From contig CAWCBG010000004.1 in assembly GCA_963793845.1 (NCBI GenBank), positions 462,980-526,979 on the forward strand: a stretch of DNA of 64,000 nucleotides, in the 5' to 3' direction. The translations under genes were made by a program, and so were the position numbers. The stretch comes from CAWCBG01 sp963793845 (lineage in GTDB: Bacteria; Acidobacteriota; Terriglobia; Terriglobales; Acidobacteriaceae). The notes under the pieces are model-generated. The model saw only the letters and a list, made by a program, of their open reading frames with translations, was not told the DNA's origin and did no database searches. Shown piece by piece: positions 52,473-60,299 of the stretch. The number at the start of each line of letters is the position of its first letter. The first letter of the stretch is position 1.

Positions 52473-53522
52473 ATGATTAAGACGCTTGAATGGACTGACG
52501 ACGGTGTCCGCTTCATTGACCAGACGAAGCTGCCGACGGAAGAGATCTACGTCACCTGCACAACCTATGACGAAGTTGCGCACGCGATCCGCACCATGAT
52601 CGTTCGCGGCGCACCGGCGATCGGCGTGGCGGCCGCGATGGGCATCGCTCTGGGAGTGCGTGACTCCAAGGCGCAGAACTACGCCGACTTGCAGAGCGAC
52701 CTAGACGAGATTTGCCATGTCATCGGCGCTACGCGGCCCACCGCGGTCAATCTGTTCTGGGCGATTCGCCGCATGCGCCAGAAGTTCGACAGCTTGAGTG
52801 CACAGCCCATCTCGCAGATCCAGCAGGAACTCATCACCGAAGCCCAACGCATGATGGTCGAAGACATCGCCGCCAATCAGGCGATGGGGCGTCACGGCGC
52901 TGTGCTGCTGCCGACGACCGGCGGCATTCTGACGCATTGCAATGCTGGCGCACTGGCGACCTGCGGTTACGGAACTGCGCTGGGCGTCATCCGCTCGGCG
53001 GTCGAGTCGGGCAAACAGTTGCGGGTTTACGCCGACGAAACCCGTCCATTTCTCCAGGGGTCGCGCTTAACCGCGTGGGAACTGATGAAGGACAACATTC
53101 CGACGACCGTCATCTCCGACAACATGGCGGGAGCGATCATGCTGCAGGGCAAGATCGACGCCGTGATCGTGGGTGCGGATCGTATCGCTGCCAACGGTGA
53201 TGTGGCCAACAAGATCGGCACTTACAGCGTCGCGGTTTTGGCCCAGGCACACGGGATTCCGTTCTATGTGGCCGCGCCGTTTTCCACCGTGGATCTGGAG
53301 ACGCCGGACGGCAGCGGAATTCCCATCGAGCAACGTGCGCCGCTGGAAGTGACACACATGGCGGGAAAGCAGATCGCGCCTGACGGCGTTAACGTGGAGA
53401 ATCCCGCGTTCGATGTAACGCCGGCTCGCTATGTTACGGCCATCATCACAGAACGTGGGGTTGCGCGCGCGCCGTACGCGGAATCGCTGCACGAACTGGC
53501 TGAATCGGCGGTCGCGAAGTAA
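52473..53522 (+). CDS. mtnA: S-methyl-5-thioribose-1-phosphate isomerase
   Basis: The 349-residue protein starts at ATG 52473 (MIKTLEWTDDGVRFIDQTKLPTEE). It carries the MtnA/eIF2B-like blocks MIVRGAPAIGVAAAMGIALG, LTHCNAGALATCGYGTALGVI with the catalytic cysteine in HCNAG, and VIVGADRIAANGDVANKIGTY with the conserved aspartate. It isomerises methylthioribose-1-phosphate to methylthioribulose-1-phosphate in methionine salvage. Downstream salvage genes are not in the window. It lies 51 bp after pyrE. Confidence 0.93.
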   Translation: MIKTLEWTDDGVRFIDQTKLPTEEIYVTCTTYDEVAHAIRTMIVRGAPAIGVAAAMGIALGVRDSKAQNYADLQSDLDEICHVIGATRPTAVNLFWAIRRMRQKFDSLSAQPISQIQQELITEAQRMMVEDIAANQAMGRHGAVLLPTTGGILTHCNAGALATCGYGTALGVIRSAVESGKQLRVYADETRPFLQGSRLTAWELMKDNIPTTVISDNMAGAIMLQGKIDAVIVGADRIAANGDVANKIGTYSVAVLAQAHGIPFYVAAPFSTVDLETPDGSGIPIEQRAPLEVTHMAGKQIAPDGVNVENPAFDVTPARYVTAIITERGVARAPYAESLHELAESAVAK

Positions 53523-53599
53523 GCTGGCGCTGCTGCGGCCGTTCGAGCGCGCATCAAAAAATCGACCGTTTTCGTTCGAGCGCTTTCGGGTTGATCCCG

Positions 53600-54523
53600 C
53601 TACTGCGGCTGCTGCGGTTCCGACGGCATCTCGGGCGGCTGCCGATTCGCGGGATTCAGCTGCTGCTGGTATTGCTGCTGCTGTTGCTGCATACGCTGCA
53701 ACTCCTGCAACAACTGTTCCGGTGTCTTGACGCCGTTCTGCTGATTGGGATCGTTGTTGTCGGCAGCCGGCTGATCTCCCGGCTGTTCGTTCACGCCGGG
53801 GCGGCCCGGCTGTGGAACCAGCGGGGTGTTGGTTGGAATATCGCTGTCCGGAAAGGTCGCAGCCTGATCTTCTTCAGTGGTCTCGTCACCTGCCGCGGCA
53901 GGCGGCGCCTGTCTGTTATTCGCCTGAGCACTGGTGCTCGGGCCGCCATTCTGCCGATTGGTCAGAATCACCTTCTGCACGCCACCACCACCGCCCGCCA
54001 CGCCCATAATCACGTAGTTAAAGTGCGAACCGTTTAACAGCGTGGCCAGCACCTTCTGCGGAGTGCCGGGACCTATTTCTGCTACCACTCGCTCGCCGGA
54101 GGCGCTACCCGGAATATCCACGGACGCGCCCGTCTGCGCCTGCACCGCGCGCAGCACCTGAGCGAGAGTGGAATTATGGGCACTGATGCTGAGTTCCCCG
54201 TTCGTGTAGGAAACGCGCGGCGGCGACGGCGGCATCTGCTCCAGCGTAGGCGGAGCCGCGGGCGCCTGGGCAACCTGAGGTTCCTCCACTTTCTGCCGGG
54301 TGTGAGACTTCTTATGATGGGTGGCTTGGCTCGCCGGAGTTGCGGCCGGTTGGGCCTGCGACGCAACCGGCGGCGACGCATTCTGCGGAATTGGCTGACG
54401 ATTCTGGGCCGCCGGCATTTGCCCCGCCGTGCCCGGACTCTGTGCCATCGCATTCTGCAGCAGCACAAACATCAGCGTCGCCAGCAACGCCGACCAGACG
54501 AGTTTTCCGCCGAAGCGTACCAT
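53600..54523 (-). CDS. Secreted STN-domain protein with low-complexity tails
   Basis: The 307-residue product has a signal peptide (LVWSALLATLMFVLLQNAMAQ), a proline- and glutamine-rich spacer of about 70 residues, and then one STN-like domain near residues 103-170 (YTNGELSISAHNSTLAQVLRAVQAQTGASVDIP...VLATLLNGSHFNYVIMG). A long disordered tail rich in Gln, Pro and Asn follows, including runs of glutamine. STN domains occur at the N-termini of secretins and TonB receptors; here it stands alone without an outer-membrane barrel. It may be a periplasmic partner of a secretin or pilus system. Partner unknown. Confidence 0.7.
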   Translation of the reverse strand: MVRFGGKLVWSALLATLMFVLLQNAMAQSPGTAGQMPAAQNRQPIPQNASPPVASQAQPAATPASQATHHKKSHTRQKVEEPQVAQAPAAPPTLEQMPPSPPRVSYTNGELSISAHNSTLAQVLRAVQAQTGASVDIPGSASGERVVAEIGPGTPQKVLATLLNGSHFNYVIMGVAGGGGGVQKVILTNRQNGGPSTSAQANNRQAPPAAAGDETTEEDQAATFPDSDIPTNTPLVPQPGRPGVNEQPGDQPAADNNDPNQQNGVKTPEQLLQELQRMQQQQQQYQQQLNPANRQPPEMPSEPQQPQ

Positions 54524-54733
54524 GATGTTTGGACGACTCAGGTCCGGTTTAGTTTTTCCGCCCTGTCTCTGCCGCCACTATTCTAGTCCTAATTCCTGTC
54601 GAGGTTGACATTTCCGTGCTGCTCTCGAGGTCCGTTACTTGAACATCTGGACCTTTCCCGACCGGCATCTTAACTAGTTTGGTAGCATTCACCAGCTGCA
54701 GTACATTGCACGGTGTGGAGTTTCGGAACGACC

Positions 54734-55756
54734 ATGACTGATAGCGCCTTCACCCGTCTCTTGCCCGCCGGATCGGTGGGCTATAAGCTCAGCTTTCTTC
54801 TCGTGACCATCCTCCTTCTGATTGGCTTTGCCCACGGCCAAACCTGCGCCAGCGGCGACGAACTGGATGCCTCCACCAAGGCGGCGGTCGACGGCGCCGC
54901 CCGGCAATACTTCGACATGTCCGCCCACGGCGATGTCGCCGGACTGAAGGCCAACGCGATTCCGGCCATCGCCGGAGACTTCTCTGCCATCGAGCAAGCG
55001 GTCATTAGCAACAAGGAGTTTCTCTCGGAAGGCCAGCCAACTATCGCCGGTACGCATGTGCTGGATGCCTCGCAGTCCAAGGGCACGCTGGCCCGTGCTG
55101 ACTTCTACTGTGGCATCTACAACTCGCCGGATCGCGTCGGTTTCTCCATCCCGAACTTGCCCGCGGGCCGCTACGCCATCGTCATCCAGAAAGTCGAAGG
55201 CAAGGACCCGATTACCCTCACCATGATCCTGCAGGAGGTTGGCAACTCCTGGGAACTGGCCGGCTACTATCTTCATCTCAACTCGATTGGAGGCCACGAT
55301 GGCGACTGGTTCGTCGCCCAGGCGCGCGCTTACAAAGCGAAAGGCCAGTTGCATAATGCCTGGCTCTATTACCTCACCGGCTGGGACCTGCTGGCGCCCG
55401 TCAACTTCATGAGCACGCCAACGCTGGACAAACTCGCCGACGAGATGCAAAGCGCTCGCCCCGGCGACCTTCCGAGCCAGGACAAGCCTCTGAGCCTGCA
55501 GGCCGGCGGCAAAACGTTTCCGGTAACTGAAATCACCGCCGTGCCGGTGGACAACGCCCTCGACCTGCGCGTGGTCTACGACTCTCCCGACGCCTCCAAC
55601 TCCGGCACCGCCTTCCAGGACAACATGGCCGTCATCAAGGCGATCATCGCCAAGTACCCGGAATATCGTGATGCGTTCAACGCTGTCGTCGCGCGGGCCG
55701 TGGACAAGAACGGCCACAACTACGGCTCGCTCCAGCCAATGAAAGAAGTGAAGTAA
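54734..55756 (+). CDS. Secreted protein of unknown function
   Basis: ATG 54734 gives 340 residues, with a signal peptide (LSFLLVTILLLIGFAHGQTCAS) placed 20 residues in; GTG 54713 is an upstream alternative. The mature protein is acidic, with an early block STKAAVDGAARQYFDMSAHGDVAGLKANAIP and a later one NSWELAGYYLHLNSIGGHDGDWFVAQARAYKAKGQLHNAWLYYLTGWDLLAPVNFMS. No catalytic motif or known family is recognisable to me. It is divergent from the STN protein. Coding status is strong by length and composition; function open. Confidence 0.75.
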   Translation: MTDSAFTRLLPAGSVGYKLSFLLVTILLLIGFAHGQTCASGDELDASTKAAVDGAARQYFDMSAHGDVAGLKANAIPAIAGDFSAIEQAVISNKEFLSEGQPTIAGTHVLDASQSKGTLARADFYCGIYNSPDRVGFSIPNLPAGRYAIVIQKVEGKDPITLTMILQEVGNSWELAGYYLHLNSIGGHDGDWFVAQARAYKAKGQLHNAWLYYLTGWDLLAPVNFMSTPTLDKLADEMQSARPGDLPSQDKPLSLQAGGKTFPVTEITAVPVDNALDLRVVYDSPDASNSGTAFQDNMAVIKAIIAKYPEYRDAFNAVVARAVDKNGHNYGSLQPMKEVK

Positions 55757-55761
55757 GAGGC

Positions 55762-55874
55762 GCTGTTCGCTGTTCGCTGTTCGCTTTCGCTTATTGGCTG
55801 CCGGCCATCCGCTCAGACCCTCTCCAGCAGATTCTGAGTTGCCGTTTCCCCGGTAGAGCGTGCCTTCAGGCACG
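55762..55874. repeat. Short tandem repeat and CCTTCAGG palindrome
   Basis: GCTGTTC occurs three times in tandem at 55762-55782. A CGTGCC-TTCA-GGCACG hairpin occupies 55859-55874 between the convergent genes on either side. The hairpin lacks a T-tract, but resembles the CCTTCAGG-centred palindromes in the 36.9-kb gap. Confidence 0.5.
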
Positions 55875-55929
55875 CGTTCCGAGCGCGTCGGGATGTGGCG
55901 CTCGAACAGCCTGTTACGAAATTCCTTGC

Positions 55930-56499
55930 CTAACTTCGCGGAAACCCAGCATTCTTCTTCACCTGTTCCGCCTGCACCAGGTGCCGCTGGTTGTGATTGA
56001 GCATCACCAGTAATCCTGAGTCGACAGTGAAGTGAACAATCGGGACGAAGGGATTCTTGTAGCGAAGGCCGCCCAGATCGGCTTGCTCGAATTCCGCGAC
56101 AAACTCTATGACCGACTTCTGAATCGCCGCAAACGTCACGGCCTCATCGGCCGGAACCTGTGACGGCGGCTGCACCTTCGCTGGTGCCGGCACCTTCCGC
56201 TTCGGGTCCGGACCCATAAAGCCGATGAACCATCGGGAGACCCATCCGCCCGCCCGCATGGGCCCGTTGCGCGGCTCAAGCTGATCGCGATTACTCTCGA
56301 CCGCAGCGCGCATGGCCGACAGTCCGACGGTGTTGGTACGCACCAGGTGATCGAGGCATTGCCCGACGCTCCAGGACTTGCCGCCATTGGGCTGCCAGTT
56401 GAGCGAGGCCGAGTCCAGACCCTCGACGAGGGCGGCAGCTTCCTCGGCTTGCCGCTGCAGGACGGCAATGTACTCCTCGGGCGTGTATTCCATCTGCAT
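55930..56499 (-). CDS. DinB-family protein
   Basis: The frame opens at 56625; the preferred start is ATG 56499 (MQMEYTPEEYIAVLQRQAEEAAALVEGLDSASLNWQPN), giving 189 residues. This is the DinB four-helix bundle, with metal-ligand histidines in GQCLDHLVRTN near residue 51 and LNHNQRHLVQAEQV near 168-181. The group includes mycothiol- or bacillithiol-dependent transferases. The exact thiol and substrate cannot be deduced. It is convergent with the gene at 54734 and divergent from the zapB-like gene at 56706. Confidence 0.8.
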   Translation of the reverse strand: MQMEYTPEEYIAVLQRQAEEAAALVEGLDSASLNWQPNGGKSWSVGQCLDHLVRTNTVGLSAMRAAVESNRDQLEPRNGPMRAGGWVSRWFIGFMGPDPKRKVPAPAKVQPPSQVPADEAVTFAAIQKSVIEFVAEFEQADLGGLRYKNPFVPIVHFTVDSGLLVMLNHNQRHLVQAEQVKKNAGFPRS

Positions 56500-56705
56500 G
56501 GATCGGTTGGTTGCGAGTGCGCTCGATTCTACACAAGCGTCTGGTCGCATGGCCACAGGCGTGTCTCTGCACCATCCAGGTTGCATCTTAAGGTTCATGC
56601 GGAACGAAATCGCATGGAATCGCAAGTACGTCGCGAGCAGCGTCAGTTTTGTGCGATATACTGCGCTCGAGACATCAAAATTTTCGTTGAGGATTATCCT
56701 TCGTC

Positions 56706-56999
56706 ATGTCAGCGAATGCAGTTGAAACAGCCAACGTCCCCTCCACCGCTGATTTCCAGTCGCTGGAAGAAAAAGTTCTGCGCACCATCGAATTGTTGAA
56801 GAGCGCCCGCGAGGCCAAGGCCAATGCCGAGCGCGATGCTTCGCGCCTGCGTCAGCAGCTCACCGACCGCGAGGAAGAGCTCACGCGGTTGCGGCAGGAC
56901 ATGGTCACGCTCCGCCGCGAGCGGGAAGAGGTACGTACCCGAGTAGAAAAGATGCTGGGGCAAATTGACGCTTTGACCTCGGAAGAATCGGCAGGATAA
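56706..56999 (+). CDS. Coiled-coil cell-division protein, ZapB-like
   Basis: The 97-residue protein is almost wholly a coiled coil from about residue 17 to 90, with heptads rich in Leu, Arg and Glu (SLEEKVLRTIELLKSAREAK...RLRQQLTDREEELTRL). It lies 101 bp before zapA, and a short coiled-coil gene in this position is typical of a ZapB-type partner. ZapB bridges ZapA and the nucleoid during division. Because coiled coils are low-information, the assignment rests on length and neighbour. Confidence 0.65.
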   Translation: MSANAVETANVPSTADFQSLEEKVLRTIELLKSAREAKANAERDASRLRQQLTDREEELTRLRQDMVTLRREREEVRTRVEKMLGQIDALTSEESAG

Positions 57000-57006
57000 T
57001 GCGAAG

Positions 57007-57076
57007 CAGTGGCTGGTGGATAGTGGCTGGTGACCAGAGGAACCGCTGATTTCTAGCCACTGCCCACTATCCACTG
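57007..57076. repeat. Imperfect inverted repeat between zapB-like gene and zapA
   Basis: CAGTGGCTGGTGGATAGTGG at 57007-57026 and CCACTGCCCACTATCCACTG at 57057-57076 are related words in opposite orientation. They form an imperfect stem of about 24 bp a side around a 22-bp loop. It fills most of the 101-bp gap between the two genes and could be a dispersed repeat or an mRNA processing hairpin. Confidence 0.5.
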
Positions 57077-57100
57077 ACAACTGAATCAAGGGAGGCGATT

Positions 57101-57418
57101 TTGAGTCAGTCCAACGGCAACGGAACCGGCAGCGTCCGGGTAGAGATCTACGATCAGACGTATCACCTGCGCGGCTCCGATGCGGAATACATTTCCGATC
57201 TGGCCGAATATGTCGACACCAAGATGCGGCTGATCTCGCAGCAGGCTTCCACCGTGGATTCACTCAAGGTAGCGGTGCTGGCGGCGCTGAACATCGCCGA
57301 CGAGTTCCACATGCTGAAGCGCAAGTACGAAGCGGCCAGCAGCGACTACTCTGCCCGCGCCGAGCACCTGTCCGCAGAGCTGGACGAAGTTCTCCAGGAC
57401 GGACGTCGCGCCGGATAG
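57101..57418 (+). CDS. zapA: Cell-division protein ZapA
   Basis: The start is TTG 57101, after a strong GGGAGG. The 105-residue protein has the ZapA pattern: VRVEIYDQTYHLRGSDAEYISDLAEYVDTKM then STVDSLKVAVLAALNIADEF, and a coiled-coil C-terminus. ZapA tetramers cross-link FtsZ filaments at the division ring. In many bacteria 6S RNA follows zapA, and it does here. Confidence 0.88.
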   Translation: MSQSNGNGTGSVRVEIYDQTYHLRGSDAEYISDLAEYVDTKMRLISQQASTVDSLKVAVLAALNIADEFHMLKRKYEAASSDYSARAEHLSAELDEVLQDGRRAG

Positions 57419-57526
57419 CCGGTGCAGTCAGAGCCACGTCAGATTTGGTGCCAGAGTGTAAATTCTGCATTCCCGCCTATTTTCTTTTTGCATTCTTTTG
57501 ATTCGAAATATTTACTGCTCCAGCCC

Positions 57527-57555
57527 TTGTCATCCGCATAGCTTTTCCATAGCAT
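57527..57555 (+). promoter_or_regulatory. Sigma-70-type promoter of 6S RNA
   Basis: TTGTCA (57527-57532) and TAGCAT (57550-57555) with a 17-bp spacer. A start about seven bases beyond the -10 falls at the predicted 5' end of the closing stem at 57563. Confidence 0.6.
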
Positions 57556-57562
57556 CGGTTGA

Positions 57563-57763
57563 GGAAGCCGGCCTGCAAAGTTGGTGCGTGGTGGTACCCG
57601 TTTTTTGAACCAATGCTCAATGAACAGGGGGCTCGACTCGAATACGGCTCGGTGTGCGATGCTCCGTCATGCGGAGATGCCTAAAGAGCTGCGGCGGGTT
57701 CCCACCGTATAACGCGGGTTCATTGACGGCCCACCACCCACGGCCCCGCGGGTCGGCTTTTCC
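57563..57763 (+). ncRNA. ssrS: 6S RNA
   Basis: 6S RNA is a promoter mimic that binds and holds the housekeeping RNA polymerase in stationary phase. The stretch lies right after zapA, the usual neighbour. Its ends pair (GAAGCCGGCC at about 57564-57573 with GGTCGGCTTTTC at 57751-57762), followed inward by GTGGTGG with CCACCAC, and by CAATGAAC with GTTCATTG. An apical part at 57659 onward (ATGCTCCGTCATGCGGAG, then ATGCCTAAAGAGCTGCG) closely follows the E. coli 6S segment as I recall it, where ATGCTCGG is followed by CCGAGAAGCCTTAAAACTGCG. The closing stems, asymmetric bubble and length of about 200 nt fit. A promoter precedes the 5' end. Confidence 0.8.
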
Positions 57764-57774
57764 TTCAAACCGTG

Positions 57775-58073
57775 TTCACCACAGAGACACGGAGAACACA
57801 GAGAAAGACTAAAGAATGTCTTTCGGGCTCGGGCGGCATTACTTGCGCTCCGAAACCGCTTCTGAATCAGCCCCAACCCTTTAGAAGTTTTTTGATTGTC
57901 ATTACGAGCGCCCGTTGTTGGGCGCAAGGAATCTGCTTCTTGTCGATGGTGGGAAAAAGCAGGTCCGTCCCTGCGCTCGTGATGACAAATCCTGAAGTTG
58001 TACTGCTTGGGTGGATGGTCGCAGAGAGTCGGAAGCAGTAATCGCGGTTGTTCCTCCGTGCCTCCGTGGTGAA
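57775..58073. repeat. Nested inverted-repeat element (possible non-autonomous mobile or dispersed repeat)
   Basis: The outer arms are TTCACCACAGAGACACGGAG (from 57775) and, inverted, CTCCGTGCCTCCGTGGTGAA (to 58073), matching with few differences. Inside, GTCATTACGAGCGC (57898-57911) is inverted as GCGCTCGTGATGAC (57973-57986) with a single mismatch, and the inner core has a GCGCCC-GTTGTT-GGGCGC hairpin (57908-57925) and a GAATCTGCTT / AAAGCAG pair. No coding sequence lies within. It separates 6S RNA from the ccm operon. Confidence 0.65.
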
Positions 58074-58075
58074 TG

Positions 58076-58219
58076 CTACCCCCGGCGCAGGTCTTTCATT
58101 TCCTCGCGAAGACGCCGGAAGCGCAGCCACAACGATCCCAGATAGCCGAGATAGATGACGCCGGCGACGGCATAGGCGGCTTTGAGGTAGACCATGGGAT
58201 CGGGAGCGGTCGGGCTCAT
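58076..58219 (-). CDS. ccmD: CcmD-like small haem-exporter protein
   Basis: A 47-residue frame starts at ATG 58219 (MSPTAPDPMVYLKAAYAVAGV), overlapping the ccmC stop by four bases. A single transmembrane helix lies at about 11-31, followed by a basic tail (WLRFRRLREEMKDLRRG). Position after ccmC, one helix and a positively charged tail match CcmD, a small part of the CcmABCD complex that releases haem-loaded CcmE. It is too short for strong homology; the neighbourhood makes the case. Confidence 0.75.
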   Translation of the reverse strand: MSPTAPDPMVYLKAAYAVAGVIYLGYLGSLWLRFRRLREEMKDLRRG

Positions 58220-58905
58220 GCTGCATGTCCTTTCAGCGCGGCTGCGGTATGTGCCGCCTCCAGATTCTGTTCCATGCGCTGCAGCCGGTAGCGGATCACC
58301 ACGATCACGATGCCCAGGCAGGTGAACGCCAGCAGGTTCCACATGAAGGCCCGCAGCATGGCGGGATCGAGGCCCGAGCCTTCGCCTCCGGCGAACACTG
58401 GCGAAGGATGTTGAGTGCGGAACCAGCGAATCGACATGTAGACGATCGGCACATCGCAGAAGCCGAAGATCGCCAGCACGGCGGCGATGACCGCGGTCTG
58501 GCCTCCACTGGAGAAGCGGCGCACGATCAGATAGCTCACATAGATCAGCCAGAGCACCAGAGTAGTGGTGAGCCGCGCATCCCACGTCCACCAGATACCC
58601 CACACCGGCCGCGCCCAGATCGGCCCCGTGATCAGCACCACAGTGCAGAACACCACGCCAACCTCGGCGGAAGCGGCAGCGAGCGCGTCCGCCTGCTGCG
58701 TGCGTTTCATCAGGTACCAGACCGACGCCAGAAAATTGACGAAGAAACAGAGCCCCGCTACCCATGCCGAGGGAACGTGATAATAAAAGATGCGCTGCAC
58801 GTCTCCCTGCAAGGCATCGGTAGGCGCCACCGCCAGCCCCTGATAGGTGGCGTAGATCATCAGCCCGATGGTGAGCACGACAAAAGCTAAGAAGGCTTGT
58901 TTCAT
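58216..58905 (-). CDS. ccmC: Haem exporter protein C
   Basis: The 229-residue protein has six membrane helices and the tryptophan-rich motif WGIWWTWDARLTTTLVLWLIY near 103-122, which binds haem in the CcmC/CcsA handling family. Conserved histidines flank it: YYHVPSAW near 40-48 and RTQHPSP near 168-174. It loads haem onto CcmE. It overlaps ccmB by four bases and the ccmD-like gene by four. Confidence 0.93.
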   Translation of the reverse strand: MKQAFLAFVVLTIGLMIYATYQGLAVAPTDALQGDVQRIFYYHVPSAWVAGLCFFVNFLASVWYLMKRTQQADALAAASAEVGVVFCTVVLITGPIWARPVWGIWWTWDARLTTTLVLWLIYVSYLIVRRFSSGGQTAVIAAVLAIFGFCDVPIVYMSIRWFRTQHPSPVFAGGEGSGLDPAMLRAFMWNLLAFTCLGIVIVVIRYRLQRMEQNLEAAHTAAALKGHAA

Positions 58906-59576
58906 TCCGCGTTCAACACACTTTCAAAGAGGAGCAGACAGACCATGGTAAACACCACATCGTAAACCAGCAGCAATTTCATCCAGAAATCGGGCGAAGC
59001 ATCTCCCGTCAGGATCGACGTAGTGGCATCCACCATCGCCAGCAGAGCCGGGATCGAGATGGGGAACAGGATCAGCGGCAGCATGATCTCGCGGTTCCGG
59101 GTGCGAATCGAGAGTGCCGCGAAGAACGTGCCGTTCACCACCAGCGCCCATGTCCCCAGGAGCGCCACGGCTATCAACTGCCACAGCGGACCGATCGACC
59201 GCAGGTTGTAAAAGATGACGAACAGCGGCGCCATCAGAACTTCCAGCACCATCACGAACAGAAAATTTCCCACTGCCTTGGCCAGGAACAGCGCATTCGC
59301 GGGAGCCGGTGATACGCGATACGCGTCCAACACCTGGTTGCGCAGTTCGCGCGCCCACGTCTGATTCAGCGCCACGATGGCGGCGAACAAGAACGCTACC
59401 CAGATCAGGCCGCCGGCGATGCGACGCGACTCCTCCGCCGTGGGATTGAAGGCGAAGCTGAAGATCACGACTACCAGCAGCGAGAAGAACAGCATGGAGT
59501 TGATGGCGTCCTTGGAGCGCCACTCCATGCGCAGATCTTTCCACAGCGTAGTACGCGCGATCGCCAGTGTGCTCAT
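58902..59576 (-). CDS. ccmB: Haem exporter ABC permease CcmB
   Basis: The 224-residue permease has six predicted helices and starts in the style of CcmB (TTLWKDLRMEWRSKDAINSMLFFSLLVVVIFSFAF). RIAGGLIWVAFLFAAIVALNQTWARELRNQVLDAYRVSPA is the best-conserved block. With CcmA it forms the ATP-driven part of the haem-release complex. It overlaps ccmA and ccmC by four bases on either side. Confidence 0.92.
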   Translation of the reverse strand: MSTLAIARTTLWKDLRMEWRSKDAINSMLFFSLLVVVIFSFAFNPTAEESRRIAGGLIWVAFLFAAIVALNQTWARELRNQVLDAYRVSPAPANALFLAKAVGNFLFVMVLEVLMAPLFVIFYNLRSIGPLWQLIAVALLGTWALVVNGTFFAALSIRTRNREIMLPLILFPISIPALLAMVDATTSILTGDASPDFWMKLLLVYDVVFTMVCLLLFESVLNAE

Positions 59577-60298
59577 TGGGATGTTCCCGCCTTTGCCCGG
59601 CCGGGTCGAAGCTCTTCACGGTTCACGATTTGCCCTGCCGACATGTGCACAAACTCGTCGGCCACTCCTTCCATGAGCGCCGCCTGGTGAGTGACAACGA
59701 AGATGGTCTTGCCCTGGTCGCGCATGCGTCCGAGCACAGCGGCCATTTCTCGCGCGGAGTGAATATCCACGTTGGAGAAGGGTTCGTCGAGTAGAAGCAG
59801 CTCCGGATCATGCAGGACGGCCCGCGCCAGCGACAGGCGTTGCCGCATGCCTTGTGAGTACTGGCCTATGCGGCGGGAGAGCGCGGGATCGAGGCCGACG
59901 CTGATCATCGCATTGCGGCAGACGTCGTGATCCTTAAGGCCGTAGAGCTGCGCGAAGTAGCTCAGGTTCTCCACGCCACTGAGTTCGTCGTACAGCAGCG
60001 GAGCATGTCCCATGTAGCCCAGCCGGTGCGCAACCGCTCGAACCCGGTTCGAGCCGAGCAGGGCGAAGCGTCCCTGGCTGGGCTGGGTGAGTCCGGCAAT
60101 GACGCGCAGCAAGGTACTCTTGCCGGCTCCGTTGTCGCCCAGCACAACATAAAGTCGCTGGGGAACAAAGCTGGCGGTGACCTCACGCAGGGCGGCAAAG
60201 CGTCCGTAAAACTTCACCAGGTTTTCGAGAACGACGGCGGGTGACTGGTTGACGGCAGCAACTGCCGGACGCGCGGTCGCTGTGGGGGATTCCGCCAA
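59573..60298 (-). CDS. ccmA: Cytochrome c maturation ATPase CcmA
   Basis: The frame is open back to 60568, but residues before TTG 60298 lie inside ccmE, which ends at 60300. TTG 60298 (LAESPTATARPAVAAVNQ) gives 241 residues. Walker A GDNGAGKST, signature YSQGMRQRLSLARAVL and Walker B LLLLDEPFSNVD are in the right order and spacing. It drives release of holo-CcmE. The first 20 residues are not conserved; a start a few codons later is possible. Confidence 0.9.
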   Translation of the reverse strand: MAESPTATARPAVAAVNQSPAVVLENLVKFYGRFAALREVTASFVPQRLYVVLGDNGAGKSTLLRVIAGLTQPSQGRFALLGSNRVRAVAHRLGYMGHAPLLYDELSGVENLSYFAQLYGLKDHDVCRNAMISVGLDPALSRRIGQYSQGMRQRLSLARAVLHDPELLLLDEPFSNVDIHSAREMAAVLGRMRDQGKTIFVVTHQAALMEGVADEFVHMSAGQIVNREELRPGRAKAGTSQ

Positions 60299-60299
60299 G

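Noticed and set aside
54689..55873. Minus-strand open frame of 394 residues
   Set aside because: It mirrors the secreted protein at 54734-55756, which has a signal peptide and good start; the mirror is histidine-, valine- and glycine-rich shadow sequence.
57563..57763. tmRNA or RNase P RNA in the gap after zapA
   Set aside because: The tmRNA start and tRNA-like ends and the RNase P conserved GAGGAAAGTCC and ACAGNRA elements are absent; the 6S pattern fits instead.
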